The notes: generated by a model not told the origin, from the sequence alone. A DNA stretch of 36,436 bases from Synergistaceae bacterium (GCA_031267575.1 JAIRYN010000060.1:1-36436); one strand, 5' to 3'; shown: positions 23,948 through 33,160, counted from the first letter of the stretch. Numbers and translations are program-made.

Positions 23948-26326
23948 ATGTCGAAGCTCGATAAGCCGGAGACGGAGGGGTCAGAGGCTTTCAAATTGAT
24001 CGGCAAGCCCTTGGCGCGTCTCGACGGCTTGGAAAAGGTCACGGGCAAGGCTCTGTTTGTCGCGGATCTGGAGATTCCAGACGTTTGGCTGGCAGGGGTG
24101 TTGCGCTCGCCGGTGGCGGCGGGAAGGCTCAAAGGTATTGCGAAGGACCCCCATTTCGACTGGAGCAAGGTGACGGTGGTCACGGCGGAGGACCTGCCTG
24201 GCCCCAACGCGGTCTCAATGGTGAGGGACGACTACGAGGTCTTCGCCAAAGACAGGATCAGCTTCGCCACCCAAGCGCTGGCCGCAGTAGCCGCGCCGGA
24301 CCGAGAAACCTTGGATAAGGCCCTTGCCAGTCTGAAAGCCGACGTGCTTCCAGAGGCGCCCATTTTGACTCTGGAGGATTCGATCAAGGCCGAAACCGTC
24401 ATCTGGGGAACGAAGAACGTGATCGACGAGTTTCGCGTTCAGCGGGGAGACATGGAGAAGGGTTTCGCGGAAGCCGACGTCATCGTGGAGGGGACGTACC
24501 GCACGCCCTACCAAGAACACGTTTACTTGGAAACCCAGGGTATGGTGGCCTGGCCGAAGGCGGATGGCGCGATCGTCGAGGGCTCTATGCAGTGTCCTTA
24601 CTACGTCCACGGCGCTTTGGCCAAGGCGTTGGCTATCGACACAAAGAACGTGACGGTGCGCCAGAGCGTCACGGGAGGCGGTTTTGGGGGCAAGGAGGAC
24701 TACCCCTCGGTAATGGCCATTTGGGTGGCATTGCTGGCCAATACCTGCGGTCATCCGGTTAAGCTGGTTTACGACAGGAGCGAGGACCTTCTGGTTTCCA
24801 CAAAACGTCATCCCTCCAAGGTTTATCATAAAACGGGCGTCAAGCGCGACGGAACCATCACGGCAATGGAGGTGGATATTCTGTTGGACGGAGGCGCGGC
24901 CACCACCATGAGCAAGGTGGTCCTGTCCCGTTCTATTTTGCATTGTACATGCGGTTACAAGGTCCTCAACGCCAATCTTCACGCGCGGGCCATGGCAACG
25001 AACTCTCCGCCCAACGGGGCTTTTCGGGGATTCGGCGCGCCCCAGAGCATTTTCGCTATGGAGCGTCAAATGGACAAGATCGCCTTTACCTTGGGGATGG
25101 ACCCGCTCTCCGTGCGATTGAAAAACGTTCTCCGTCGAGGGGATTCCTTCCCTTATGGGCAGGTGATGGACGAGGGGGTCTTTGCCGCCGAGGTCCTTGA
25201 GGACGTGGCGGAACGGCTGGGCTATCGGGAAAAGCGGAAACGATACGCAGAACAGACGGGCCACGTTCGCCGGGGCATCGGTTTGTCGTTGTGTCTTCAT
25301 GGTGGGGGGTTCACCGGCAGCGGCGAAGACAACATGGGAACGAAGGTCGAGGTCGAGGTTGTGCCTGGGGGCGTGGTGGAGGTTCTGGGCAGCAGCACGG
25401 ACATGGGACAGGGAGCGTCCACGGTGTTGCCCATGATCGCGGCCGAAGCCCTCTCGTTGCCTCTGAGCAAGGTGCGCTATCCCCGTCCCGACACGTCCAG
25501 ATCCCCCAACAGCGGACCGACCGTCGCCTCCCGCACGACAATGTACGTGGGCATGGTGGTGCGGGACGCCTCCCTGAATTTACTCGCAAAATTGAAAGCC
25601 TATGTTGAAGAAACTCATGGCGGCCCCGTTTCCTATAAAGAAGGAATTTTCTACGATTACGATGGAGAAGTCAAAATCATGGACTTCGACGAGGCTGCCT
25701 CACGGTGGTTCAAGGGAAAAGATGAAAAAGGCGAAAAAGGCAAAAAAGACCGCTTGCTCGGTGTCGCGAGCTACAAGCCCGACGCGTCCGCGGCCTGGGA
25801 TGACGAAAAATACCAAGGCCACGCTTACAAAGGATACGCTTGGATGGCCCAAGCGGTGGAGGTCGAGGTGAACTGCGATACCTACGAGGTCACGCCCATA
25901 GACTCCGCCGTGGCCGTAGAGCTTGGCCGAGCCATCAACCCGGCGCAAATCGTGGGGCAGATCGAGGGCGGGGTGTTGCAGTCCTATGGCTGGAGCACCA
26001 TCGAGGACCTTACCCTCACGCCGGAGGGGAAATACAGCACAGGACACCTGAACGCCTATTTGGTCCCCACGACGCTCGACACGCCTCATTTCGAGGTGCG
26101 GATCTTCGAGGATCCCTGTGCCGTGGGGCCCTACGGGGCCAAGGGCATAGGCGAGCTGCCAATGGACGGCGGAGCTCCCGCCGTGGCCGCGGCTGTGGAG
26201 AACGCCCTGGGCGTCGAGGCGATCGTGGACAAGGTGCCGCTCACGGGGGAGGAGTTGCACCGTTTGATGAGCATCCAGATGAGCATCCAATTGATGAGCA
26301 TCCAACCCAAGGGGGCGTCGCTATGA
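23948..26326 (+). CDS. Xanthine dehydrogenase, molybdopterin-binding large subunit
   Basis: This 792-aa protein belongs to the molybdenum hydroxylase family. Motifs are an N-terminal KVTGKALFVADL, TGGGFGGKEDYPS (Moco loop), NGAFRGFGAPQ, STDMGQGASTVLP and the catalytic-Glu segment GAKGIGELPMDGG near the C-terminus. With the fused FAD/2Fe-2S subunit it would hydroxylate xanthine or hypoxanthine; exact substrate residues were not verified. ATG 23948 has GGAG 9 nt upstream. The stop overlaps the next ATG (ATGA). The extreme C-terminus carries a repeated MSIQ made by triplicated 12-bp DNA (26267-26305), absent from typical family members, so it probably arose by slippage. Confidence 0.92.
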   Translation: MSKLDKPETEGSEAFKLIGKPLARLDGLEKVTGKALFVADLEIPDVWLAGVLRSPVAAGRLKGIAKDPHFDWSKVTVVTAEDLPGPNAVSMVRDDYEVFAKDRISFATQALAAVAAPDRETLDKALASLKADVLPEAPILTLEDSIKAETVIWGTKNVIDEFRVQRGDMEKGFAEADVIVEGTYRTPYQEHVYLETQGMVAWPKADGAIVEGSMQCPYYVHGALAKALAIDTKNVTVRQSVTGGGFGGKEDYPSVMAIWVALLANTCGHPVKLVYDRSEDLLVSTKRHPSKVYHKTGVKRDGTITAMEVDILLDGGAATTMSKVVLSRSILHCTCGYKVLNANLHARAMATNSPPNGAFRGFGAPQSIFAMERQMDKIAFTLGMDPLSVRLKNVLRRGDSFPYGQVMDEGVFAAEVLEDVAERLGYREKRKRYAEQTGHVRRGIGLSLCLHGGGFTGSGEDNMGTKVEVEVVPGGVVEVLGSSTDMGQGASTVLPMIAAEALSLPLSKVRYPRPDTSRSPNSGPTVASRTTMYVGMVVRDASLNLLAKLKAYVEETHGGPVSYKEGIFYDYDGEVKIMDFDEAASRWFKGKDEKGEKGKKDRLLGVASYKPDASAAWDDEKYQGHAYKGYAWMAQAVEVEVNCDTYEVTPIDSAVAVELGRAINPAQIVGQIEGGVLQSYGWSTIEDLTLTPEGKYSTGHLNAYLVPTTLDTPHFEVRIFEDPCAVGPYGAKGIGELPMDGGAPAVAAAVENALGVEAIVDKVPLTGEELHRLMSIQMSIQLMSIQPKGASL
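26267..26305. repeat. Three copies of a 12-bp unit at the 3' end of the large-subunit gene
   Basis: ATGAGCATCCAG/A occurs at 26267-26278, 26279-26290 and 26294-26305, the last after an extra TTG. All shifts are multiples of three, so the frame survives and the protein gains repeated MSIQ. Confidence 0.95.
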
Positions 26327-27729
26327 AAATCGAACTCACGGTCAACGGGTCGCTGAGAACGGCCGAGGTCCACCCTATGACGCGGCTCCTGGACCTTTTG
26401 CGCGACGATATGCATTTGAAGGGCTGCAAAGAGGGATGCGGCGAGGGGGAGTGTGGGGCCTGTTCCATCATCATGGACGGTCGTTTGGTCAACGCCTGTA
26501 TGGTCCCCTCCTTGCAGGCCGCGGGGTCCCAAATTCTTACCATCGAGGGGCTGGGAACCATGGAAAACCCCGACGCGCTGCAAACCGCCTTTGTGGAAGA
26601 AGGAGCCGTTCATTGCGGTTTTTGTACTCCAGGCATGATCATGGCGACCAGGGATTTGTTGCAGCGAAACGCGAAACCCTCCCTGGACGAGGTACGAGTG
26701 GCTCTGTCGGGCAACCTGTGTCGTTGCACAGGATACAATCGCATCTATGCCGCAGTCGAAAGCGCCGTTCAAAAGGGTTACAACCCCCAGTGGGAGGGTC
26801 TTTTATCGGATGAGAAAGCGGATGAGGAAGCCTCACGAAAAACGCGGGAAACGCGCCCAGAGTTTTCCAGCGCTGAAAAAGGCCGTTTTTTCAGCCCCAG
26901 CTCTTTGCGGGAGGCTCTAGAGATTTTATCGGACCAACCGAGCGCGCTGTTGCTGGCGGGTGGCACGGATATCGGCCCGGATATTAAAAACGGCAAGCTG
27001 GAGGTCAGCGGCGCGATGGACATCTTCGGCTTGAAGGAGCTGAAGGTCATTGAGCGCCGAAAAAATGAGGGAGGCCAGGACGATTGCATTTGCATCGGGG
27101 CCTGTGTCGCGGACGCGGAGATGGCGGAAAACCCCTTGGTCATCGAGTTTCTCCCCGCTTTGATGGAAGCCGCGCTTCGGAGCGCCGGCCCGGCGGTTCG
27201 CAACCGGGCCACTATGGGGGGAAACGTCTGCACGGCCTCCGGAGCCGCGGACCTGCCCGTCGCGCTTCTGGCCTTGGGGGGACGGGTGCGGCTCCAAAGC
27301 AAGAGCGGCGAGCGCGTCCTGGACGTGGAGAAGTTTATTAAAGGATACCGGAAAACGGACCTTCAACCGGGCGAATTGTTACGGGAATTCATTGTTCCCA
27401 TGCCAGAGCCTGGGGCGCAGAAATTTTACAAGCGGGGTTCGCGGGCGGCTCTAACCCTTTCACGCGCCTCTCTGGCCTTTGTGGCTGGTGTGGAAGAGAA
27501 CAACGGAAAAAAGACGATCACCAGCTTCCGCGCCGCTGCGGGAAGCATGTCTCCGATCCCCACGCGATTGCGGAGGCTCGAATCCGTGCTGACTGGTCAA
27601 TTTCTCACTTCTGAGCTGATCTTAAAGGCGGTGGAGACAATCAAGAGCGAATTGAACCCGCGCAAATCCGCCGCGTACCGTAAGGACCTGGCGGGGAATT
27701 TGACGCGGCGTTTTCTGGAGAATTTGTAA
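26323..27729 (+). CDS. Xanthine dehydrogenase, fused [2Fe-2S] and FAD subunit
   Basis: The 468-aa protein joins two electron-transfer modules normally encoded separately in many bacteria. Residues 1-155 hold the two [2Fe-2S] clusters: CKEGCGEGECGAC and CGFCTPGMIM with LSGNLCRCTGY. After a charged linker (about 165-190) comes the FAD domain with LLAGGTDIGPDIKNG, RNRATMGGNVCTASGAADLP and a C-terminal CO-dehydrogenase-flavoprotein-like part. It passes electrons from the Moco subunit to NAD or another acceptor. ATG 26323 overlaps the previous stop by 4 bp. A longer open frame extends upstream but is a shadow of the large-subunit gene. Confidence 0.93.
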   Translation: MKIELTVNGSLRTAEVHPMTRLLDLLRDDMHLKGCKEGCGEGECGACSIIMDGRLVNACMVPSLQAAGSQILTIEGLGTMENPDALQTAFVEEGAVHCGFCTPGMIMATRDLLQRNAKPSLDEVRVALSGNLCRCTGYNRIYAAVESAVQKGYNPQWEGLLSDEKADEEASRKTRETRPEFSSAEKGRFFSPSSLREALEILSDQPSALLLAGGTDIGPDIKNGKLEVSGAMDIFGLKELKVIERRKNEGGQDDCICIGACVADAEMAENPLVIEFLPALMEAALRSAGPAVRNRATMGGNVCTASGAADLPVALLALGGRVRLQSKSGERVLDVEKFIKGYRKTDLQPGELLREFIVPMPEPGAQKFYKRGSRAALTLSRASLAFVAGVEENNGKKTITSFRAAAGSMSPIPTRLRRLESVLTGQFLTSELILKAVETIKSELNPRKSAAYRKDLAGNLTRRFLENL

Positions 27730-27769
27730 CCGTCACCTTCACGTTATCATCTGCGTTAGGTACTAAATA

Positions 27770-27796
27770 CGAATCCCCGGTTTTGCCGGGGATTCG
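27770..27796. terminator. Terminator-like hairpin ending the purine operon
   Basis: CGAATCCCCGG (27770-27780), loop TTTTG, then CCGGGGATTCG (27786-27796) form a perfect 11-bp stem, 41 bp after the stop. The following T-tract is weak (TGTTTGTGG), so termination efficiency is uncertain. Confidence 0.75.
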
Positions 27797-27845
27797 TGTT
27801 TGTGGCTGAAGGCGTAGCTTTTGGCGGCCTAGGCCATCTATGACA

Positions 27846-27908
27846 AAAATGATATATCACAATGCTATTTTCATCCCTTCGCAAATTTATCTATTTTTTT
27901 AAGATAAT
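27846..27908 (+). promoter_or_regulatory. Conserved upstream element, copy A (before rnfC)
   Basis: About 63 bp matching 36122-36184 without gaps, including ATGCTATTTTCAT, CCTTCGCA and an A/T-rich tail. It ends about 118 bp before rnfC. The rest of the 27797-28025 gap is A/T-rich with a lone TATAAT at 27959-27964 and no clear -35. Confidence 0.6.
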
Positions 27909-28025
27909 ACGTAAGTAAGTTGTGTAGGGAAGTAGGGGGTAAACTACGCAGCTCAGAATATAATAATTTCAATATGGCTAGAAAACTAGAAAATGAAATG
28001 AGAGAGGGGCTGGGAGGGATTGAGT

Positions 28026-29411
28026 ATGTTCCAATCACTCACTTTTAGGGGTGGAGTACATCCACCGGGTAGTAAGGAAATTACGGCGAATAAAGAAATA
28101 GAGGCCTTGCATCCTCGCGGTGATCTCGTCTACCCAATGTCGCAGCACATCGGAGCGCCTTGTGTTTCGCTCGTGAAAAAAGGCGACAAAGTTTTATCCG
28201 GGCAGAAAATAGCGGACTCAGAGGCATTCGTCTCCGCTCCGGTATTGTCATCTGTCTCTGGGACTGTAAAGGACATCGGGATGAGGATGACGATACCGGG
28301 AAGTTTCGAACCCTGCGTGATCGTTGAAAATGACGGGCTCTTCAAGTGCGGCTCGGCTCTGTCTCCTCACGAGGATTTCCATTTGTTGGAGCCTAAAGAG
28401 TGCGTTAAAATCATTCGCGAAGCGGGAATTGTCGGTATGGGTGGAGCAACCTTCCCGACTCATGTTAAACTCTCGCCGCCGCCTGGAAAAAACATCCGGT
28501 GGGTCATTGTCAACGGCGTTGAGTGCGAACCGTTTCTCAATTGCGATAACCGACTGATGCTTGAGCGACCGGAGCCCATTCTAGGAGGCTTAGAGATATG
28601 TCTGCGCCTTTTCCCGGAAGCCGAGGGAGTCATCGCCATAGAAGCCAACAAGCCGGAAGCCATTGAACGGATGCAAAAAGAAAACTTCGGGCGAGAACTT
28701 CCGCCAAGCGGTAAAAGTATCCGTATCATGCCTCATGAGGTGAAATATCCTCAGGGCGCGGAAAAAATGCTGATCTACACGGTGACGGGACGGGAAATTC
28801 CTCCCGGTACTCTTCCGGCGGATGTGGGCTGCCTGGTGCTCAATGTTCAAACCTTATTTCATATCTGGATGGCAGTCATCGAGGGCATTCCGGTCATGGA
28901 GCGTATCGTCTCCGTAACTGGAGACGCCGTGGCGAAGCCCGGAAACTTTCTCGTTCCGTTGGGGATCTCCGTGCGTGAACTCATCGACGCGGCCGGAGGG
29001 TTCACCGAAGAGCCCGCGAAGCTCCTGTCCGGCGGGCCGATGATGGGGCTCTCCATGAGGTCACTTGATGTTCCCGTCACGAAGGGGACGTCCGGTATCC
29101 TCGCTCTCACAGCGCGGTCTGCGCCGCAATTGGAGGAGTCGAACTGTATCCGCTGTGCTCGATGCGTCGATGCCTGCCCCATGGGACTGGTTCCGTCCTC
29201 GCTCGACCGTGCCGCGAGATTGCGAGACTATGTGGAATTTGAGGCGATGGGTGGGATGAATTGCATCGAATGCGGAAGCTGCACCTACAGGTGTCCCGCG
29301 AGACGATATCTCACCCAGACATGTAGAAACGGCAAAGCTGGGGTGACGGTTGCTCGCAAAAGAGCAGAAGAAGTGAAAAAAACAGCGGAAAGAACAGGTG
29401 AAACGAAGTGA
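28026..29411 (+). CDS. rnfC: Rnf complex subunit RnfC
   Basis: RnfC is the peripheral subunit that exchanges electrons with NAD through FMN and two [4Fe-4S] clusters. The 461-aa protein has GIVGMGGATFPTHVKL (flavin/NADH region), GVECEPFLNCDNRLM and the cluster pairs CIRCARCVDACPMGL and CIECGSCTYRCPARR near the C-terminus. ATG 28026 follows GGGAGGG by 7-8 nt; a TTG two codons earlier is less likely. Its last bases overlap the GTG of rnfD. It heads the operon rnfCDGEAB-apbE, the order known from Clostridia-type and Synergistota-type Rnf. Confidence 0.96.
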   Translation: MFQSLTFRGGVHPPGSKEITANKEIEALHPRGDLVYPMSQHIGAPCVSLVKKGDKVLSGQKIADSEAFVSAPVLSSVSGTVKDIGMRMTIPGSFEPCVIVENDGLFKCGSALSPHEDFHLLEPKECVKIIREAGIVGMGGATFPTHVKLSPPPGKNIRWVIVNGVECEPFLNCDNRLMLERPEPILGGLEICLRLFPEAEGVIAIEANKPEAIERMQKENFGRELPPSGKSIRIMPHEVKYPQGAEKMLIYTVTGREIPPGTLPADVGCLVLNVQTLFHIWMAVIEGIPVMERIVSVTGDAVAKPGNFLVPLGISVRELIDAAGGFTEEPAKLLSGGPMMGLSMRSLDVPVTKGTSGILALTARSAPQLEESNCIRCARCVDACPMGLVPSSLDRAARLRDYVEFEAMGGMNCIECGSCTYRCPARRYLTQTCRNGKAGVTVARKRAEEVKKTAERTGETK

Positions 29412-30364
29412 GTCGTCTGCTTGTGGTTGCAAGTTCGCCACATATACGATCTGAAATGGATACGGCGCGGATCATGAGCTGGGTGCTGATTGCGCTGGCG
29501 CCGGCCGGGCTTGCCGGAGTTTTTTTCTTGGGCGCGCGTTCGATTCTAGTCGCCGCAGTCTGTGTCATCTCTTGCGTGGTGGTTGAGGCCGTTTGGCAAA
29601 AGCTTTCGAAGCAGAAAATCACCGTGTCAGACTTGTCCGCCGCTGTGACGGGGCTGCTTCTCGCCTACAACGTTCCACCCACGATTCCCCTGTGGATGGT
29701 GGTGTGCGGTTCCGCCTTCGCTATGATCATCGTTAAACATTTCTTCGGCGGGTTGGGACAGAATATCGTGAATCCGGCTCTGGCAGGGCGCGTGATGATG
29801 CTTATCTGTTGGCCCGTCGCCATGACTACCTGGACCCTGCACGGGGTCAGCGGTCCTACACCGCTCGCGCTTCTCAAGGGCGTTGATGGCATTAGTGGGG
29901 CTACGGCGCTACCGTCCCTTATGGACGTCTTGATTGGTAACACCGGGGGCTGTATCGGCGAGATATCCGCTTTGGCTTTACTCCTCGGTGGCGGCGTCCT
30001 GTTTTTCAAGGGCATCATCTCATGGAGAATTCCCGTTACGTATATCGCCACAGTCGCGGCCATGTCCGCGGTCTTCGGACGCTCGGGTGGTCCATTATTT
30101 GAAATTATGACCGGCGGTCTGATGCTAGGGGCCATTTTTATGGCGACGGACTACACGACAAGCCCCATGACACCCAAAGGCCAGTTCATATTCGCTTTTG
30201 GCTGCGGATTGCTCACCGCGCTAATCCGAACTTTCGGAGGATACCCGGAGGGCGTGTCCTACTCTATTTTAATTATGAACACTATCGTTCCGATTATCGA
30301 TAGGATGACGGCGCCACGTATTTTTGGTGAGTTTAGGGAGGCAAAAAAATATGGCAGCAAGTGA
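29408..30364 (+). CDS. rnfD: Rnf complex membrane subunit RnfD
   Basis: The 318-aa membrane protein carries covalently bound FMN. The flavinylation motif DGISGAT is at residues 160-166, with Thr166 the expected attachment site. Other signatures are HFFGGLGQNIVNPALAGRVM and MATDYTTSPMTPKGQ. About nine or ten membrane segments are visible. GTG 29408 overlaps the rnfC stop by 4 bp. The rnfG start lies inside its 3' end (14-bp overlap). ApbE, encoded six genes downstream, would attach the flavin. Confidence 0.96.
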   Translation: MSRLLVVASSPHIRSEMDTARIMSWVLIALAPAGLAGVFFLGARSILVAAVCVISCVVVEAVWQKLSKQKITVSDLSAAVTGLLLAYNVPPTIPLWMVVCGSAFAMIIVKHFFGGLGQNIVNPALAGRVMMLICWPVAMTTWTLHGVSGPTPLALLKGVDGISGATALPSLMDVLIGNTGGCIGEISALALLLGGGVLFFKGIISWRIPVTYIATVAAMSAVFGRSGGPLFEIMTGGLMLGAIFMATDYTTSPMTPKGQFIFAFGCGLLTALIRTFGGYPEGVSYSILIMNTIVPIIDRMTAPRIFGEFREAKKYGSK

Positions 30365-31037
30365 CGGGCAGGCGTTGTCTTTCAACGATGGCGAGACTGA
30401 AAACAGAGCTGAAAACAAAAAGAAAATTCTCCGGCTGGGGTTGATTCTTTTCACTGTCGCCGCTATAACAGGCATCATTCTGGGAATCGTTTACCAAATC
30501 ACGCTTGAACCAATACGTGAGACACAGGAGCGGCTTCGCGGCGCGGCGCTGTCTGGAGCGCTTCCAGAGGCGAAGTCGTTCTCGCTGGTCGAGATCGTGC
30601 CGGACGCGGACCCGATGATCGTAGACGTGCAAGAAGCCTTGGACGGAGACCAGTTAGTGGGATACTGTCTGACGTTAACGTCCAAAGGATACGGCGGGCC
30701 GCTCGAAATTGTCGTCGGAATCACGGAGACGGGGAAGCTTCGGGCTATTCGTATTCTCAGCCATTCCGAAACGCCGGGGCTGGGTGCAAAGGCTCCGCTC
30801 CCAGTCTTTTCAGGCCAGTACGAGAACCGGGAGGCGGAGAAGCTGATCCTCGTGAAGACCGCGCCTGAGAGAGACAATGAAGTGCAGGCCATATCGGGGG
30901 CGACTATTACCTCAACCGCCGTAACAGACGGAGTGAACGCCGCTTTAGACTATTGGAGGAATCACCTCAAAACAACCTTGCGGGAAGGAACTGAAGACGA
31001 AGAGGAAGAGGAAGGAACTGAAGATGAACCCTTTTAA
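30351..31037 (+). CDS. rnfG: Rnf complex flavoprotein subunit RnfG
   Basis: RnfG has one N-terminal membrane anchor (about residues 28-50) and an extracytoplasmic FMN domain. The flavinylation motif AISGATIT holds Thr186 as the likely FMN site. GLGAKAPLPVFSGQY is also family-typical. The 228-aa protein ends in an unusually acidic tail (EGTEDEEEEEGTEDEPF) created by a 27-bp partial duplication. That tail's purine-rich DNA also contains the AGGAAGGA ribosome site of rnfE. ATG 30351 follows GGGAGG and overlaps rnfD by 14 bp; its own end overlaps rnfE by 14 bp. Confidence 0.95.
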   Translation: MAASDGQALSFNDGETENRAENKKKILRLGLILFTVAAITGIILGIVYQITLEPIRETQERLRGAALSGALPEAKSFSLVEIVPDADPMIVDVQEALDGDQLVGYCLTLTSKGYGGPLEIVVGITETGKLRAIRILSHSETPGLGAKAPLPVFSGQYENREAEKLILVKTAPERDNEVQAISGATITSTAVTDGVNAALDYWRNHLKTTLREGTEDEEEEEGTEDEPF

Positions 31038-31704
31038 AATTATCAAAAACGGCATCATCGACGAGAGTCCAACGCTGGTGCAGTGTATCGGGTTGTGCCC
31101 TACTCTGGCGGTCTCCACTAACGCCACCAACGGGGTCGGTATGGGACTAGCGGCGGCAGCGGTTCTGATCGGCTCGAACATGGCCGTGTCGGCCCTACGT
31201 AAATTCGTTCCAAACGAGATTCGCATTCCCATCTTCATCGTGTTGATTGCGGGTTTCGTCACGGTAGTCCAGCTCTTGATTTCCGGGTTCGCCCCGGAAT
31301 TGGACAAGTCTCTGGGGATATTCATCCCGCTCATCGTGGTTAACTGCATCATTTTGGCACGTGCGGAGGCGTTTGCGTTCAAAAACGGAGTAATCGCCTC
31401 ATTTTTCGATGGTATTGGAATGGGGTTAGGCTTCACTTTCGCCCTGACGTTGATCGGCGCTGTACGAGAATTTCTCGGTAATGGTACGATCTTCGATATC
31501 GTGTTGACCCCAATGGGCTACCAGCCAGCGTTACTTGTCATCCTCGCTCCGGGAGGTTTCATCACTCTGGGAATCTTCATGGCCATTTTCCGCTTCCTCC
31601 GAAATCGGGCCGCGGAGAAAAAAGGCGCTGTTCCCCCCGATGACGCTTTGTGCTCCGCCTGTGGCGCGTGTGCCGCGTGCGGCAAGGCCGAAGAAAAGGC
31701 TTAG
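31024..31704 (+). CDS. rnfE: Rnf complex membrane subunit RnfE with a Cys-rich C-terminal tail
   Basis: This 226-aa, six-segment membrane protein pairs with RnfA. Cys residues in QCIGLCPTLAVST and VVNCIILARAEAF match those that share an intramembrane iron-sulfur cluster between the two paralogous subunits. After the last membrane segment (about residue 195) comes a soluble tail with CSACGACAACGK. This four-Cys motif could bind a metal or cluster and is not a standard part of shorter RnfE proteins that I know. The start overlaps rnfG by 14 bp. The stop is 9 bp before rnfA. Confidence 0.95.
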   Translation: MNPFKIIKNGIIDESPTLVQCIGLCPTLAVSTNATNGVGMGLAAAAVLIGSNMAVSALRKFVPNEIRIPIFIVLIAGFVTVVQLLISGFAPELDKSLGIFIPLIVVNCIILARAEAFAFKNGVIASFFDGIGMGLGFTFALTLIGAVREFLGNGTIFDIVLTPMGYQPALLVILAPGGFITLGIFMAIFRFLRNRAAEKKGAVPPDDALCSACGACAACGKAEEKA

Positions 31705-31713
31705 GGAAGAGCT

Positions 31714-32292
31714 ATGGATTTGCTCTGGATATTGCTCGGCTCGATGTTCGTCAACAACATCATTTTTTCGCGCTTCCTCGGTTGTTGCCCGTTTTTGGGG
31801 GTATCGACCAAGACAGACACGGCGAAGGGCATGGGCGTAGCTGTTATTTTTGTGCTGGTCTTGGCCGCCGTCATGACATGGCTCGCTTTCCACATGGTGC
31901 TTGTCCCACTGGGACTGGAGTACCTCTACACTCTGTCGTTTATCCTGATCATCGCGGCTCTGGTTCAGTTCGTGGAACTGGTTCTGAAGAAGATCAATCC
32001 GGTGTTGTATAAATCTCTGGGGATATTTCTGCCTCTAATCACGACAAACTGCGCAGTTCTGGGCGTCGCCGTCATCAACATGAACGAGAACTACACGCTG
32101 GCCGAATCCGTTGTGAACGCGCTCGGTTCATCAATGGGCTTTCTTCTGGCGCTTCTTTTGATGTCTGGCATTCGGGAACGTATCGATCGCAACACGAACG
32201 TCCCTCAATGTCTTCAGGGTTTGCCAATCGCGCTCGTCACCGCTGGGTTAATGTCGATGGCCTTCATGGGGTTCGCGGGAATCATCAAGTAA
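31714..32292 (+). CDS. rnfA: Rnf complex membrane subunit RnfA
   Basis: The 192-aa, six-segment membrane protein is homologous to RnfE. FSRFLGCCPFLGVST and ITTNCAVLGVAVIN contain the conserved Cys residues expected to hold the shared intramembrane cluster on the electron path across the membrane. ATG 31714 has GGGAAGAG upstream. The final codons and stop are duplicated: a 14-bp unit starting at 32281 repeats at 32295, immediately after the stop, so the protein is unaffected. Confidence 0.96.
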   Translation: MDLLWILLGSMFVNNIIFSRFLGCCPFLGVSTKTDTAKGMGVAVIFVLVLAAVMTWLAFHMVLVPLGLEYLYTLSFILIIAALVQFVELVLKKINPVLYKSLGIFLPLITTNCAVLGVAVINMNENYTLAESVVNALGSSMGFLLALLLMSGIRERIDRNTNVPQCLQGLPIALVTAGLMSMAFMGFAGIIK

Positions 32293-32328
32293 AAATCATC
32301 AAGTACCTGAAATATAGGAGGTGGCGGT

Positions 32329-33156
32329 GTGATTTCAATCGAGGGGGTCCTTTGGCCCACCGTCGTGATGGGCGTTCTGGGATTAGTGTTCGGGGCATTG
32401 CTCGCGTTCGCCTCGATAAAATTTTTTGTGAAGACGGACGAGAGAGTTTCGATGATCCGAGAAATACTGCCAGGGGCGAACTGCGGAGGTTGCGGCTATC
32501 CTGGCTGTGACGGTTACGCCAATGGAGTGGTCAATGAGGGAGCCAAAATGAATCTCTGCGCCGCCGGAGGCCCAGTGGTGGCGCAAAAGATAGCGGAGAT
32601 CATGGGAGTTACGGTGGAGCAAGAGGACTCCACGCCATTACGCGCGGTTCTACGATGCGCGGGTTCTCCTCGCTCTTCGGCCCGCAACGTAGTCTACGAC
32701 GGAATACAGGACTGCCGATCAGCGGCGGTTCTGCCGGGTGGTTCACCCAATGCCTGTCCATTCAGCTGCATGGGGTTGGGGACGTGCGTCAAGGTCTGTC
32801 CTTTCGGCGCAATGTCCATTGTCGACGGGCTTGCCTCCATTGACCCGAAAAAATGTGTTGGCTGCGGCGCGTGTATTTCGGCCTGTCCTAAGTCTGTCTT
32901 GACTTTGGCGCCGAACACATCGGTGGCATGGGTTACCTGTAACTCGAAATGGAAGGGGCCGGACGTAAAGAAAGTCTGCTCCGTCGGGTGTATTGGGTGT
33001 TCCCTCTGTGCCAGGGTCTGTCCGGAGAAGGCGATCGCCGTGGATGGAAATCTGGCTGTGATCGACTTTGCAAAATGTACCGGTTGCGGCATGTGCATGG
33101 CTAAATGCCCTGCGGGATGCATCAACGCCCCTGTACCCATCGCCAAGGCCGTCTGA
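32329..33156 (+). CDS. rnfB: Rnf complex ferredoxin-accepting subunit RnfB
   Basis: RnfB accepts electrons from reduced ferredoxin. The 275-aa protein has an N-terminal membrane anchor (about 6-29), then the LPGANCGGCGYPGCDGYA [4Fe-4S] motif. Several ferredoxin-type clusters follow: CMGLGTCVKVCP, CVGCGACISACP, CIGCSLCARVCP and CTGCGMCMAKCP. GTG 32329 is preceded by a very strong AGGAGGTGG, which supports this start. The stop lies 4 bp before apbE. It is the last of the six Rnf structural genes. Confidence 0.96.
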   Translation: MISIEGVLWPTVVMGVLGLVFGALLAFASIKFFVKTDERVSMIREILPGANCGGCGYPGCDGYANGVVNEGAKMNLCAAGGPVVAQKIAEIMGVTVEQEDSTPLRAVLRCAGSPRSSARNVVYDGIQDCRSAAVLPGGSPNACPFSCMGLGTCVKVCPFGAMSIVDGLASIDPKKCVGCGACISACPKSVLTLAPNTSVAWVTCNSKWKGPDVKKVCSVGCIGCSLCARVCPEKAIAVDGNLAVIDFAKCTGCGMCMAKCPAGCINAPVPIAKAV

Positions 33157-33160
33157 GACA

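Noticed and set aside
24215-25300. Long minus-strand open frame of 361 codons
   Set aside because: It lies entirely antisense to the xanthine dehydrogenase large-subunit gene, whose family motifs are clear. It is a by-product of G/C-rich codon use, with no ribosome site or recognisable domain.
25840-26322. Upstream extension of the FAD/2Fe-2S subunit frame
   Set aside because: The extension is a shifted reading of the large-subunit gene. The natural start is ATG 26323, with an ATGA overlap and a family-typical N-terminus.
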